NCBI GenBank assembly: GCA_950097015.1
Contig: CATNEN010000025.1
Span: 6,686,001-6,750,000 of the forward strand
Length of the DNA: 64,000 nucleotides
DNA from: Macrostomum hystrix
Lineage: Eukaryota; Platyhelminthes; Macrostomidae
Reading direction: 5' to 3'
Position 1 is the first letter of the stretch. Every line of letters starts with the position of its first letter. Both the position numbers and the translations under genes were made by a program. Under the pieces are notes generated by a model, which had not been told where the DNA came from, made no database searches, and was given only the letters and a program-made list of their open reading frames with translations. Below, piece by piece: positions 37,801-52,800 of the stretch.

Positions 37801-40800
37801 TCTCTTCTCTCTCACCTCATCTCCTTCTTGTCTCCCAACTTATCTCTCTCTTCTCTCTCACGTCATCTCTCTCTTCTCTCCCAACTCATCTCTCTCTTCT
37901 CTCTCACCTCATCTCTCTCTTCTCTCCCAACTCATCTCTCTCTTCTCTCCCAACTCATCTCTCTCTTCTCTCCCAACTCATCTCTCTCTTCTCTCCCAAC
38001 TCACCTCTCTCTTCTCTCTCACCTCATCTCTTTCTTGTCTCCCAACTCATCTCTCTCTTGTCTCCCAACTCATCTCTCTCTTGTCTCCCAACTCATCTCT
38101 TTCTTGTCTCCCAACTCATCTCTCTCTTGTCTCCCAACTCATCTCTCTCTTGTCTCCCAACTCATCTCTCTCTTGTCTCCCAACTCATCTCTCTCTTGTC
38201 TCCCAACTCATCTCTCTCTTGTCTCTCATCTTATCTCTTTCTTGTCTCTCATCTTATCTCTCTCTTGTCTCCCAACTCATCTCTCTCTTGTCTCCCAACT
38301 CATCTCTCTCTTGTCTCTCATCTTATCTCTTTCTTGTCTCCCAACTCATCTCTCTCTTCTCTCCCAACTCACCTCATCTCTTTCTTGTCTCCCAACTCAT
38401 CTCTCTCTTGTCTCCCAACTCATCTCTCTCTTGTCTCCCAACTCATCTCTCTCTTGTCTCCCAACTCATCTCTCTCTTGTCTCCCAACTCATCTCTCTCT
38501 TCTCTCCCAACTCATCTCTCTCTTGTCTCTCACGTTATCTCTCTCTTCATTCCCATCTTATCTCTCTCTTCATTCCCATCTTATCTCTCTCTTCATTCCC
38601 ATCTTATCTCTCTCTTCATTCCCATCTTATCTCTCTCTTCATTCCCATCTCATCTCTCTCTTCTCTCCCAACTCTTGTCTCTCATCTCATCTCTCTCTCT
38701 TGTCTCTCATCTCATCTCTCTCTTGTCTCTCACCTCATCTCTCTCTTCTCTCTCATCTCATCTCTGTCTTGTCTCTCATCTCATCTCTCTCTTCTCTCCC
38801 AACTCATCTCTCTCTTCTCTCCCAACTCATCTCTCTCTTGTCTCTCACCTCATCTCTCTCTTGTCTCCCAACTTATCTCTCTCTTCTCTCACCTCATCTC
38901 TCTCTTGTCTCCCAACTCATCTCTCTCTTGTCTCTCACCTCATCTCTGTCTTGTCTCCCAACTCATCTCTCTCTTGTCTCCCAACTCATCTCTCTCTTGT
39001 CTCCCAACTTATCTCTCTCTTGTCTCCCAACTTATCTCTCTCTTCTCTCCCAACTCATCTCTCTCTTGTCTCTCATCTTATCTCTTTCTTGTCTCTCATC
39101 TTATCTCTCTCTTGTCTCCCAACTCATCTCTCTCTTCTCTCCCAACTCATCTCTCTCTTCTCTCCCAACTCATCTCTCTCTTGTCTCTCACCTCCTCTCT
39201 CTCTTCTCTCCCAACTCATCTCTCTCTTGTCTCCCAACTCATCTCTCTCTTGTCTCTCATCTTATCTCTCTCTTGTCTCCCAACTCATCTCTCTCTTGTC
39301 TCCCAACTCATCTCTCTCTTGTCTCTCATCTTATCTCTGTCTTGTCTCCCAACTTATCTCTCTCTTCTCTCCCAACTCATCTCTCTCTTCTCTCCCAACT
39401 CACCTCTCTCTTCTCTCTCACCTCATCTCTTTCTTGTCTCCCAACTCATCTCTCTCTTGTCTCCCAACTCATCTCTCTCTTGTCTCCCAACTCATCTCTC
39501 TCTTGTCTCCCAACTCATCTCTCTCTTGTCTCCCAACTCATCTCTCTCTTGTCTCCCAACTCATCTCTCTCTTGTCTCCCAACTTATCTCTCTCTTCTCT
39601 CCCAACTCATCTCTCTCTTCTCTCTCACCTCATCTCTCTCTTCTCTCCCAACTCATCTCTCTCTTCTCTCTCACCTCATCTCTCTCTTCTCTCCCAACTC
39701 ATCTCTCTCTTCTCTCTCACCTCATCTCTCTCTTCTCTCCCAACTCATCTCTCTCTTCTCTCCCAACTCATCTCTCTCTTCTCTCCCAACTCATCTCTCT
39801 CTTCTCTCCCAACTCACCTCTCTCTTCTCTCTCACCTCATCTCTTTCTTGTCTCCCAACTCATCTCTCTCTTGTCTCCCAACTTATCTCTCTCTTGTCTC
39901 CCAACTCATCTCTCTCTTGTCTCCCAACTCATCTCTCTCTTGTCTCCCAACTCATCTCTCTCTTGTCTCCCAACTCATCTCTCTCTTGTCTCTCATCTTA
40001 TCTCTTTCTTGTCTCTCATCTTATCTCTCTCTTGTCTCCCAACTCATCTCTCTCTTGTCTCCCAACTCATCTCTCTCTTGTCTCTCATCTTATCTCTTTC
40101 TTGTCTCCCAACTCATCTCTCTCTTGTCTCCCAACTCATCTCTCTCTTCTCTCCCAACTCACCTCATCTCTTTCTTGTCTCCCAACTCATCTCTCTCTTG
40201 TCTCCCAACTCATCTCTCTCTTGTCTCCCAACTCATCTCTCTCTTGTCTCCCAACTCATCTCTCTCTTGTCTCCCAACTCATCTCTCTCTTCTCTCCCAA
40301 CTCACCTCATCTCTTTCTTGTCTCCCAACTCATCTCTCTCTTGTCTCCCAACTCATCTCTCTCTTGTCTCCCAACTCATCTCTCTCTTGTCTCCCAACTC
40401 ATCTCTCTCTTGTCTCCCAACTCATCTCTCTCTTGTCTCCCAACTCATCTCTCTCTTCTCTCCCAACTCATCTCTCTCTTGTCTCTCACGTTATCTCTCT
40501 CTTCATTCCCATCTTATCTCTCTCTTCATTCCCATCTTATCTCTCTCTTCATTCCCATCTTATCTCTCTCTTTATTCCCATCTTATCTCTCTCTTCATTC
40601 CCATCTCATCTCTCTCTTCTCTCCCAACTCTTGTCTCTCATCTCATCTCTCTCTCTTGTCTCTCATCTCATCTCTCTCTTGTCTCTCACCTCATCTCTCT
40701 CTTCTCTCTCATCTCATCTCTGTCTTGTCTCTCATCTCATCTCTCTCTTCTCTCCCAACTCATCTCTCTCTTGTCTCCCAACTCATCTCTCTCTTGTCTC

Positions 40801-43800
40801 TAACCTCATCTCTCTCTTGTCTCCCAACTTATCTCTCTCTTCTCTCACCTCATCTCTCTCTTGTCTCCCAACTCATCTCTCTCTTGTCTCTCACCTCATC
40901 TCTGTCTTGTCTCCCAACTCATCTCTCTCTTGTCTCCCAACTCATCTCTCTCTTGTCTCCCAACTTATCTCTCTCTTGTCTCCCAACTCATCTCTCTCTT
41001 CTCTCCCAACTCATCTCTCTCTTGTCTCTCATCTTATCTCTTTCTTGTCTCTCATCTTATCTCTCTCTTGTCTCCCAACTCATCTCTCTCTTCTCTCCCA
41101 ACTCATCTCTCTCTTCTCTCCCAACTCATCTCTCTCTTGTCTCTCACCTCCTCTCTCTCTTCTCTCCCAACTCATCTCTCTCTTGTCTCCCAACTTATCT
41201 CTCTCTTCTCTCCCAACTCATCTCTCTCTTCTCTCTCACCTCATCTCCTTCTTGTCTCCCAACTTATCTCTCTCTTCTCTCTCACCTCATCTCTCTCTTC
41301 TCTCCCAACTCATCTCTCTCTTCTCTCTCACCTCATCTCTCTCTTCTCTCCCAACTCATCTCTCTCTTGTCTCTCATCTTATCTCTTTCTTGTCTCTCAT
41401 CTTATCTCTCTCTTGTCTCCCAACTCATCTTTCTCTTCTCTCCCAACTCATCTCTCTCTTCTCTCCCAACTCATCTCTCTCTTGTCTCTCACCTCCTCTC
41501 TCTCTTCTCTCCCAACTCATCTCTCTCTTGTCTCCCAACTTATCTCTCTCTTCTCTCCCAACTCATCTCTCTCTTCTCTCTCACCTCATCTCCTTCTTGT
41601 CTCCCAACTTATCTCTCTCTTCTCTCTCACCTCATCTCTCTCTTCTCTCCCAACTCATCTCTCTCTTCTCTCTCACCTCATCTCTCTCTTCTCTCCCAAC
41701 TCATCTCTCTCTTCTCTCCCAACTTATCTCTCTCTTCTCTCCCAACTCATCTCTCTCTTCTCTCCCAACTCACCTCTCTCTTCTCTCTCACCTCATCTCT
41801 TTCTTGTCTCCCAACTCATCTCTCTCTTGTCTCCCAACTCATCTCTCTCTTGTCTCTCATCTTATCTCTCTCTTGTCTCCCAACTCATCTCTCTCTTGTC
41901 TCCCAACTCATCTCTCTCTTGTCTCTCATCTTATCTCTTTCTTGTCTCTCATCTTATCTCTCTCTTGTCTCCCAACTCATCTCTCTCTTGTCTCCCAACT
42001 CATCTCTCTCTTGTCTCTCACCTCATCTCTTTCTTGTCTCCCAACTCATCTCTCTCTTGTCTCCCAACTTATCTCTCTCTTGTCTCCCAACTCATCTCTC
42101 TCTTGTCTCCCAACTCATCTCTCTCTTGTCTCTCATCTTATCTCTTTCTTGTCTCCCAACTCATCTCTCTCTTGTCTCCCAACTCATCTCTCTCTTCTCT
42201 CCCAACTCACCTCATCTCTTTCTTGTCTCCCAACTCATCTCTCTCTTGTCTCCCAACTCATCTCTCTCTTCTCTCCCAACTCATCTCTCTCTTGTCTCCC
42301 AACTCATCTCTCTCTTGTCTCCCAACTCATCTCTCTCTTGTCTCCCAACTCATCTCTCTCTTGTCTCCCAACTCATCTCTTTCTTGTCTCTCATCTTATC
42401 TCTCTCTTCTCTCCCAACTCATCTCTCTCTTCTCTCCCAACTCATCTCTCTCTTCTCTCCCAACTCATCTCTCTCTTCTCTCCCAACTCATCTCTCTCTT
42501 GTCTCCCAACTCATCTCTCTCTTGTCTCCCAACTCATCTCTCTCTTGTCTCTCATCTTATCTCTCTCTTGTCTCCCAACTCATCTCTCTCTTGTCTCCCA
42601 ACTCATCTCTCTCTTGTCTCTCATCTTATCTCTCTCTTGTCTCCCAACTTATCTCTCTCTTCTCTCCCAACTCATCTCTCTCTTCTCTCTCACCTCATCT
42701 CCTTCTTGTCTCCCAACTTATCTCTCTCTTCTCTCTCACCTCATCTCTCTCTTCTCTCCCAACTCATCTCTCTCTTCTCTCTCACCTCATCTCTCTCTTC
42801 TCTCCCAACTCATCTCTCTCTTCTCTCCCAACTTATCTCTCTCTTCTCTCCCAACTCATCTCTCTCTTCTCTCTCACCTCATCTCTCTCTTCTCTCCCAA
42901 CTCATCTCTCTCTTCTCTCCCAACTTATCTCTCTCTTCTCTCCCAACTTATCTCTCTCTTCTCTCTCACCTCATCTCTCTCTTCTCTCCCAACTCATCTC
43001 TCTCTTCTCTCCCAACTCATCTCTCTCTTCTCTCCCAACTCACCTCTCTCTTCTCTCTCACCTCATCTCTTTCTTGTCTCCCAACTCATCTCTCTCTTGT
43101 CTCCCAACTCATCTCTCTCTTGTCTCTCATCTTATCTCTCTCTTGTCTCCCAACTCATCTCTCTCTTGTCTCCCAACTCATCTCTCTCTTGTCTCTCATC
43201 TTATCTCTTTCTTGTCTCTCATCTTATCTCTCTCTTGTCTCCCAACTCATCTCTCTCTTGTCTCTCACCTCATCTCTTTCTTGTCTCCCAACTCATCTCT
43301 CTCTTGTCTCCCAACTTATCTCTCTCTTGTCTCCCAACTCATCTCTCTCTTGTCTCCCAACTCATCTCTCTCTTGTCTCCCAACTCATCTCTTTCTTGTC
43401 TCTCATCTTATCTCTCTCTTGTCTCCCAACTCATCTCTCTCTTGTCTCCCAACTTATCTCTCTCTTCTCTCCCAACTCATCTCTCTCTTGTCTCCCAACT
43501 CATCTCTCTCTTGTCTCTCATCTTATCTCTTTCTTGTCTCTCATCTTATCTCTCTCTTGTCTCCCAACTCATCTCTCTCTTGTCTCCCAACTCATCTCTC
43601 TCTTGTCTCTCACCTCATCTCTTTCTTGTCTCCCAACTCATCTCTCTCTTGTCTCCCAACTTATCTCTCTCTTGTCTCCCAACTCATCTCTCTCTTGTCT
43701 CCCAACTCATCTCTCTCTTGTCTCTCATCTTATCTCTTTCTTGTCTCCCAACTCATCTCTCTCTTGTCTCCCAACTCATCTCTCTCTTCTCTCCCAACTC

Positions 43801-46800
43801 ACCTCATCTCTTTCTTGTCTCCCAACTCATCTCTCTCTTGTCTCCCAACTCATCTCTCTCTTCTCTCCCAACTCATCTCTCTCTTGTCTCCCAACTCATC
43901 TCTCTCTTGTCTCCCAACTCATCTCTCTCTTGTCTCCCAACTCATCTCTCTCTTGTCTCCCAACTCATCTCTTTCTTGTCTCTCATCTTATCTCTCTCTT
44001 CTCTCCCAACTCATCTCTCTCTTCTCTCCCAACTCATCTCTCTCTTCTCTCCCAACTCATCTCTCTCTTCTCTCCCAACTCATCTCTCTCTTGTCTCCCA
44101 ACTCATCTCTCTCTTGTCTCCCAACTCATCTCTCTCTTGTCTCTCATCTTATCTCTCTCTTGTCTCCCAACTTATCTCTCTCTTGTCTCCCAACTCATCT
44201 CTCTCTTGTCTCTCATCTTATCTCTCTCTTGTCTCCCAACTTATCTCTCTCTTCTCTCCCAACTCATCTCTCTCTTCTCTCTCACCTCATCTCCTTCTTG
44301 TCTCCCAACTTATCTCTCTCTTCTCTCTCACCTCATCTCTCTCTTCTCTCCCAACTCATCTCTCTCTTCTCTCTCACCTCATCTCTCTCTTCTCTCCCAA
44401 CTCATCTCTCTCTTCTCTCCCAACTTATCTCTCTCTTCTCTCCCAACTCATCTCTCTCTTCTCTCTCACCTCATCTCTCTCTTCTCTCCCAACTCATCTC
44501 TCTCTTCTCTCCCAACTTATCTCTCTCTTCTCTCCCAACTTATCTCTCTCTTCTCTCTCACCTCATCTCTCTCTTCTCTCCCAACTCATCTCTCTCTTCT
44601 CTCCCAACTCATCTCTCTCTTCTCTCCCAACTCACCTCTCTCTTCTCTCTCACCTCATCTCTTTCTTGTCTCCCAACTCATCTCTCTCTTGTCTCCCAAC
44701 TCATCTCTCTCTTGTCTCTCATCTTATCTCTCTCTTGTCTCCCAACTCATCTCTCTCTTGTCTCCCAACTCATCTCTCTCTTGTCTCTCATCTTATCTCT
44801 TTCTTGTCTCTCATCTTATCTCTCTCTTGTCTCCCAACTCATCTCTCTCTTGTCTCTCACCTCATCTCTTTCTTGTCTCCCAACTCATCTCTCTCTTGTC
44901 TCCCAACTTATCTCTCTCTTGTCTCCCAACTCATCTCTCTCTTGTCTCCCAACTCATCTCTCTCTTGTCTCTCATCTTATCTCTTTCTTGTCTCCCAACT
45001 CATCTCTCTCTTGTCTCCCAACTCATCTCTCTCTTCTCTCCCAACTCACCTCATCTCTTTCTTGTCTCCCAACTCATCTCTCTCTTGTCTCCCAACTCAT
45101 CTCTCTCTTGTCTCCCAACTCATCTCTCTCTTGTCTCCCAACTCATCTCTCTCTTGTCTCCCAACTCATCTCTCTCTTGTCTCCCAACTCATCTCTCTCT
45201 TGTCTCCCAACTCATCTCTCTCTTGTCTCTCATCTTATCTCTTTCTTGTCTCTCATCTTATCTCTCTCTTGTCTCCCAGCTCATCTCTCTCTTGTCTCCC
45301 AACTCATCTCTCTCTTGTCTCCCAACTCATCTCTTTCTTGTCTCTCATCTTATCTCTCTCTTGTCTCCCAACTCATCTCTCTCTTGTCTCCCAACTTATC
45401 TCTCTCTTCTCTCCCAACTCATCTCTCTCTTGTCTCCCAACTTATCTCTCTCTTCTCTCTCATCTCATCTCTGTCTTGTCTCCCAACTCATCTCTCTCTT
45501 CTCTCCCAACTCATCTCTCTCTTCTCTCCCAACTCATCTCTCTCTTGTCTCCCAACTCATCTCTCTCTTCTCTCCCAACTCATCTCTCTCTTCTCTCCCA
45601 ACTCATCTCTCTCTTCTCTCCCAACTCATCTCTCTCTTCTCTCTCACCTCATCTCTCTCTTCTCTCCCAACTCATCTCTCTCTTCTCTCCCAACTCATCT
45701 CTCTCTTCTCTCCCAACTCACCTCTCTCTTCTCTCTCACCTCATCTCTTTCTTGTCTCCCAACTCATCTCTCTCTTGTCTCTCACGTTATCTCTCTCTTC
45801 ATTCCCATCTTATCTCTCTCTTCATTCCCATCTTATCTCTCTCTTCATTCCCATCTTATCTCTCTCTTCATTCCCATCTTATCTCTCTCTTTATTCCCAT
45901 CTTATCTCTCTCTTCATTCCCATCTTATCTCTCTCTTCATTCCCAACTTATCTCTCTCTTCTCTCCCAACTCATCTCTCTCTTCTCTCCCAACTCATCTC
46001 TCTCTTCTCTCCCAACTCATCTCTCTCTTGTCTCTCACCTCATCTCTCTCTTCTCTCCCAACTCATCTCTCTCTTGTCTCCCAACTTATCTCTCTCTTCT
46101 CTCCCAACTCATCTCTCTCTTCTCTCTCACCTCATCTCCTTCTTGTCTCCCAACTTATCTCTCTCTTCTCTCTCACCTCATCTCTCTCTTCTCTCCCAAC
46201 TCATCTCTCTCTTCTCTCTCACCTCATCTCTCTCTTCTCTCCCAACTCATCTCTCTCTTCTCTCCCAACTCATCTCTCTCTTCTCTCCCAACTCATCTCT
46301 CTCTTCTCTCCCAACTCACCTCTCTCTTCTCTCTCACCTCATCTCTTTCTTGTCTCCCAACTCATCTCTCTCTTGTCTCCCAACTCATCTCTCTCTTGTC
46401 TCCCAACTTATCTCTCTCTTCTCTCCCAACTCATCTCTCTCTTGTCTCCCAACTCATCTCTCTCTTGTCTCCCAACTCATCTCTCTCTTGTCTCTCATCT
46501 TATCTCTTTCTTGTCTCTCATCTTATCTCTCTCTTGTCTCCCAACTCATCTCTCTCTTGTCTCCCAACTCATCTCTCTCTTGTCTCTCATCTTATCTCTT
46601 TCTTGTCTCCCAACTCATCTCTCTCTTGTCTCCCAACTCATCTCTCTCTTCTCTCCCAACTCACCTCATCTCTTTCTTGTCTCCCAACTCATCTCTCTCT
46701 TGTCTCCCAACTCATCTCTCTCTTCTCTCCCAACTCACCTCATCTCTTTCTTGTCTCCCAACTCATCTCTCTCTTGTCTCCCAACTTATCTCTCTCTTGT

Positions 46801-49800
46801 CTCCCAACTCATCTCTCTCTTCTCTCCCAACTCATCTCTCTCTTGTCTCTCATCTTATCTCTTTCTTGTCTCTCATCATATCTCTCTCTTGTCTCCCAAC
46901 TCATCTCTCTCTTCTCTCCCAACTCATCTCTCTCTTGTCTCCCAACTCATCTCTCTCTTGTCTCCCAACTCATCTCTCTCTTGTCTCCCAACTTATCTCT
47001 CTCTTGTCTCCCAACTCATCTCTCTCTTCTCTCCCAACTCATCTCTCTCTTGTCTCTCATCTTATCTCTTTCTTGTCTCTCATCATATCTCTCTCTTGTC
47101 TCCCAACTCACCTCTCTCTTCTCTCCCAACTCATCTCTCTCTTCTCTCCCAACTCATCTCTCTCTTGTCTCTCACCTCCTCTCTCTCTTCTCTCCCAACT
47201 CATCTCTCTCTTGTCTCCCAACTTATCTCTCTCTTCTCTCCCAACTCATCTCTCTCTTCTCTCTCACCTCATCTCCTTCTTGTCTCCCAACTTATCTCTC
47301 TCTTCTCTCTCACCTCATCTCTCTCTTCTCTCCCAACTCATCTCTCTCTTCTCTCTCACCTCATCTCTCTCTTCTCTCCCAACTCATCTCTCTCTTGTCT
47401 CTCATCTTATCTCTTTCTTGTCTCTCATCTTATCTCTCTCTTGTCTCCCAACTCATCTTTCTCTTCTCTCCCAACTCATCTCTCTCTTCTCTCCCAACTC
47501 ATCTCTCTCTTGTCTCTCACCTCCTCTCTCTCTTCTCTCCCAACTCATCTCTCTCTTGTCTCCCAACTTATCTCTCTCTTCTCTCCCAACTCATCTCTCT
47601 CTTCTCTCTCACCTCATCTCCTTCTTGTCTCCCAACTTATCTCTCTCTTCTCTCTCACCTCATCTCTCTCTTCTCTCCCAACTCATCTCTCTCTTCTCTC
47701 TCACCTCATCTCTCTCTTCTCTCTCACCTCATCTCTCTCTTCTCTCTCACCTCATCTCTCTCTTCTCTCTCACCTCATCTCTCTCTTCTCTCTCACCTCA
47801 TCTCTCTCTTCTCTCTCACCTCATCTCTCTCTTCTCTCTCACCTCATCTCTCTCTTCTCTCCCAACTCATCTCTCTCTTCTCTCCCAACTTATCTCTCTC
47901 TTCTCTCCCAACTCATCTCTCTCTTCTCTCCCAACTCACCTCTCTCTTCTCTCTCACCTCATCTCTTTCTTGTCTCCCAACTCATCTCTCTCTTGTCTCC
48001 CAACTCATCTCTCTCTTGTCTCCCAACTTATCTCTCTCTTGTCTCCCAACTCATCTCTCTCTTGTCTCCCAACTTATCTCTCTCTTGTCTCCCAACTCAT
48101 CTCTCTCTTGTCTCCCAACTTATCTCTCTCTTGTCTCCCAACTTATCTCTCTCTTGTCTCCCAACTCATCTCTCTCTTGTCTCCCAACTCATCTCTCTCT
48201 TGTCTCCCAACTTATCTCTTTCTTGTCTCTCATCTTATCTCTCTCTTGTCTCCCAACTCATCTCTCTCTTGTCTCCCAACTCATCTCTCTCTTGTCTCTC
48301 ATCTTATCTCTCTCTTGTCTCCCAACTCATCTCTCTCTTGTCTCCCAACTCATCTCTCTCTTGTCTCCCAACTCATCTCTCTCTTGTCTCTCATCTTATC
48401 TCTTTCTTGTCTCTCATCTTATCTCTCTCTTGTCTCCCAACTCATCTCTCTCTTGTCTCCCAACTCATCTCTCTCTTGTCTTTCATCTTATCTCTTTCTT
48501 GTCTCTCATCTTATCTCTCTCTTGTCTCCCAACTCATCTCTTTCTTGTCTCCCAACTCATCTCTCTCTTGTCTCCCAACTCATCTCTCTCTTCTCTCCCA
48601 ACTCACCTCATCTCTTTCTTGTCTCCCAACTCATCTCTCTCTTGTCTCCCAACTCATCTCTCTCTTGTCTCCCAACTCATCTCTCTCTTGTCTCCCAACT
48701 CATCTCTCTCTTGTCTCCCAACTCATCTCTCTCTTGTCTCCCAACTCATCTCTCTCTTGTCTCCCAACTCATCTCTTTCTTGTCTCTCATCTTATCTCTC
48801 TCTTGTCTCCCAACTCATCTCTTTCTTGTCTCCCAACTCATCTCTCTCTTGTCTCCCAACTCATCTCTCTCTTGTCTCCCAACTTATCTCTCTCTTGTCT
48901 CCCAACTTATCTCTCTCTTGTCTCCCAACTCATCTCTCTCTTGTCTCCCAACTCATCTCTCTCTTGTCTCCCAACTTATCTCTTTCTTGTCTCTCATCTT
49001 ATCTCTCTCTTGTCTCCCAACTCATCTCTCTCTTGTCTCCCAACTCATCTCTCTCTTGTCTCTCATCTTATCTCTCTCTTGTCTCCCAACTCATCTCTCT
49101 CTTGTCTCCCAACTCATCTCTCTCTTGTCTCCCAACTCATCTCTCTCTTGTCTCTCATCTTATCTCTCTCTTGTCTCCCAACTCATCTCTCTCTTGTCTC
49201 CCAACTCATCTCTCTCTTGTCTCCCAACTCATCTCTCTCTTGTCTCTCATCTTATCTCTTTCTTGTCTCTCATCTTATCTCTCTCTTGTCTCCCAACTCA
49301 TCTCTTTCTTGTCTCCCAACTCATCTCTCTCTTGTCTCCCAACTCATCTCTCTCTTCTCTCCCAACTCACCTCATCTCTTTCTTGTCTCCCAACTCATCT
49401 CTCTCTTGTCTCCCAACTCATCTCTCTCTTGTCTCCCAACTCATCTCTCTCTTGTCTCCCAACTCATCTCTCTCTTGTCTCCCAACTCATCTCTCTCTTG
49501 TCTCCCAACTCATCTCTCTCTTGTCTCCCAACTCATCTCTTTCTTGTCTCTCATCTTATCTCTCTCTTCTCTCCCAACTCATCTCTCTCTTCTCTCTCAA
49601 CTCATCTCTCTCTTCTCTCCCAACTCATCTCTCTCTTCTCTCCCAACTCATCTCTCTCTTGTCTCCCAACTCATCTCTCTCTTGTCTCCCAACTCATCTC
49701 TCTCTTGTCTCTCATCTTATCTCTCTCTTGTCTCCCAACTCATCTCTCTCTTGTCTCCCAACTCATCTCTCTCTTGTCTCTCATCTTATCTCTCTCTTGT

Positions 49801-52800
49801 CTCCCAACTTATCTCTCTCTTCTCTCCCAACTCATCTCTCTCTTCTCTCCCAACTCACCTCTCTCTTCTCTCTCACCTCATCTCTTTCTTGTCTCCCAAC
49901 TCATCTCTCTCTTGTCTCCCAACTCATCTCTCTCTTGTCTCCCAACTCATCTCTCTCTTGTCTCCCAACTCATCTCTCTCTTGTCTCCCAACTCATCTCT
50001 CTCTTGTCTCCCAACTCATCTCTCTCTTGTCTCTCATCTTATCTCTTTCTTGTCTCTCATCTTATCTCTCTCTTGTCTCCCAGCTCATCTCTCTCTTGTC
50101 TCCCAACTCATCTCTTTCTTGTCTCTCATCTTATCTCTCTCTTGTCTCCCAACTCATCTCTCTCTTGTCTCCCAACTTATCTCTCTCTTCTCTCCCAACT
50201 CATCTCTCTCTTGTCTCCCAACTTATCTCTCTCTTCTCTCTCATCTCATCTCTGTCTTGTCTCCCAACTCATCTCTCTCTTGTCTCCCAACTCATCTCTC
50301 TCTTGTCTCCCAACTCATCTCTCTCTTCTCTCCCAACTCATCTCTCTCTTCTCTCCCAACTCATCTCTCTCTTCTCTCCCAACTCATCTCTCTCTTCTCT
50401 CTCACCTCATCTCTCTCTTCTCTCCCAACTCATCTCTCTCTTCTCTCCCAACTCATCTCTCTCTTCTCTCCCAACTCACCTCTCTCTTCTCTCTCACCTC
50501 ATCTCTTTCTTGTCTCCCAACTCATCTCTCTCTTGTCTCTCACGTTATCTCTCTCTTCATTCCCATCTTATCTCTCTCTTCATTCCCATCTTATCTCTCT
50601 CTTCATTCCCATCTTATCTCTCTCTTCATTCCCATCTTATCTCTCTCTTTATTCCCATCTTATCTCTCTCTTCATTCCCATCTTATCTCTCTCTTCATTC
50701 CCAACTTATCTCTCTCTTCTCTCCCAACTCATCTCTCTCTTCTCTCCCAACTCATCTCTCTCTTCTCTCCCAACTCATCTCTCTCTTGTCTCTCACCTCA
50801 TCTCTCTCTTCTCTCCCAACTCATCTCTCTCTTGTCTCCCAACTTATCTCTCTCTTCTCTCCCAACTCATCTCTCTCTTCTCTCTCACCTCATCTCCTTC
50901 TTGTCTCCCAACTTATCTCTCTCTTCTCTCTCACCTCATCTCTCTCTTCTCTCCCAACTCATCTCTCTCTTCTCTCTCACCTCATCTCTCTCTTCTCTCC
51001 CAACTCATCTCTCTCTTCTCTCCCAACTCATCTCTCTCTTCTCTCCCAACTCACCTCTCTCTTCTCTCTCACCTCATCTCTTTCTTGTCTCCCAACTCAT
51101 CTCTCTCTTGTCTCCCAACTCATCTCTCTCTTGTCTCCCAACTTATCTCTCTCTTCTCTCCCAACTCATCTCTCTCTTGTCTCCCAACTCATCTCTCTCT
51201 TGTCTCCCAACTCATCTCTCTCTTGTCTCTCATCTTATCTCTTTCTTGTCTCTCATCTTATCTCTCTCTTCATTCCCATCTTATCTCTCTCTTTATTCCC
51301 ATCTTATCTCTCTCTTTATTCCCATCTTATCTCTCTCTTCATTCCCATCTTATCTCTCTCTTCATTCCCAACTTATCTCTCTCTTCTCTCCCAACTCATC
51401 TCTCTCTTCTCTCCCAACTCATCTCTCTCTTCTCTCCCAACTCATCTCTCTCTTGTCTCTCACCTCATCTCTCTCTTCTCTCCCAACTCATCTCTCTCTT
51501 GTCTCCCAACTTATCTCTCTCTTCTCTCCCAACTCATCTCTCTCTTCTCTCTCACCTCATCTCCTTCTTGTCTCCCAACTTATCTCTCTCTTCTCTCTCA
51601 CCTCATCTCTCTCTTCTCTCCCAACTCATCTCTCTCTTCTCTCTCACCTCATCTCCTTCTTGTCTCCCAACTCATCTCTCTCTTCTCTCCCAACTCATCT
51701 CTCTCTTCTCTCCCAACTCACCTCTCTCTTCTCTCTCACCTCATCTCTTTCTTGTCTCTCACCTCATCTCTCTCTTCTCTCCCAACTCATCTCTCTCTTC
51801 TCTCCCAACTCACCTCTCTCTTCTCTCTCACCTCATCTCTTTCTTGTCTCCCAACTCATCTCTCTCTTGTCTCCCAACTCATCTCTCTCTTGTCTCTCAT
51901 CTTATCTCTTTCTTGTCTCCCAACTTATCTCTCTCTTGTCTCCCAACTCATCTCTCTCTTCTCTCTCACCTCATCTCTCTCTTCTCTCCCAACTCATCTC
52001 TCTCTTCTCTCTCACCTCATCTCCTTCTTGTCTCCCAACTCATCTCTCTCTTCTCTCCCAACTCATCTCTCTCTTCTCTCCCAACTCACCTCTCTCTTCT
52101 CTCTCACCTCATCTCTTTCTTGTCTCCCAACTCATCTCTCTCTTGTCTCCCAACTCATCTCTCTCTTGTCTCCCAACTTATCTCTCTCTTGTCTCCCAAC
52201 TCATCTCTCTCTTGTCTCCCAACTCATCTCTCTCTTGTCTCTCATCTTATCTCTTTCTTGTCTCCCAACTCATCTCTCTCTTGTCTCCCAACTCATCTCT
52301 CTCTTGTCTCTCATCTTATCTCTCTCTTGTCTCCCAACTCATCTCTCTCTTCTCTCCCAACTCATCTCTCTCTTGTCTCCCAACTCATCTCTCTCTTGTC
52401 TCCCAACTTATCTCTCTCTTGTCTCCCAACTCATCTCTCTCTTCTCTCCCAACTCATCTCTCTCTTGTCTCCCAACTCATCTCTCTCTTGTCTCCCAACT
52501 CATCTCTCTCTTGTCTCTCATCTTATCTCTTTCTTGTCTCTCATCTTATCTCTCTCTTGTCTCCCAACTCATCTCTCTCTTGTCTCCCAACTCATCTCTC
52601 TCTTGTCTCCCAACTCATCTCTCTCTTGTCTCCCAACTTATCTCTCTCTTGTCTCCCAACTCATCTCTCTCTTCTCTCCCAACTCATCTCTCTCTTGTCT
52701 CCCAACTCATCTCTCTCTTGTCTCCCAACTCATCTCTCTCTTGTCTCTCATCTTATCTCTTTCTTGTCTCTCATCTTATCTCTTTCTTGTCTCCCAACTC

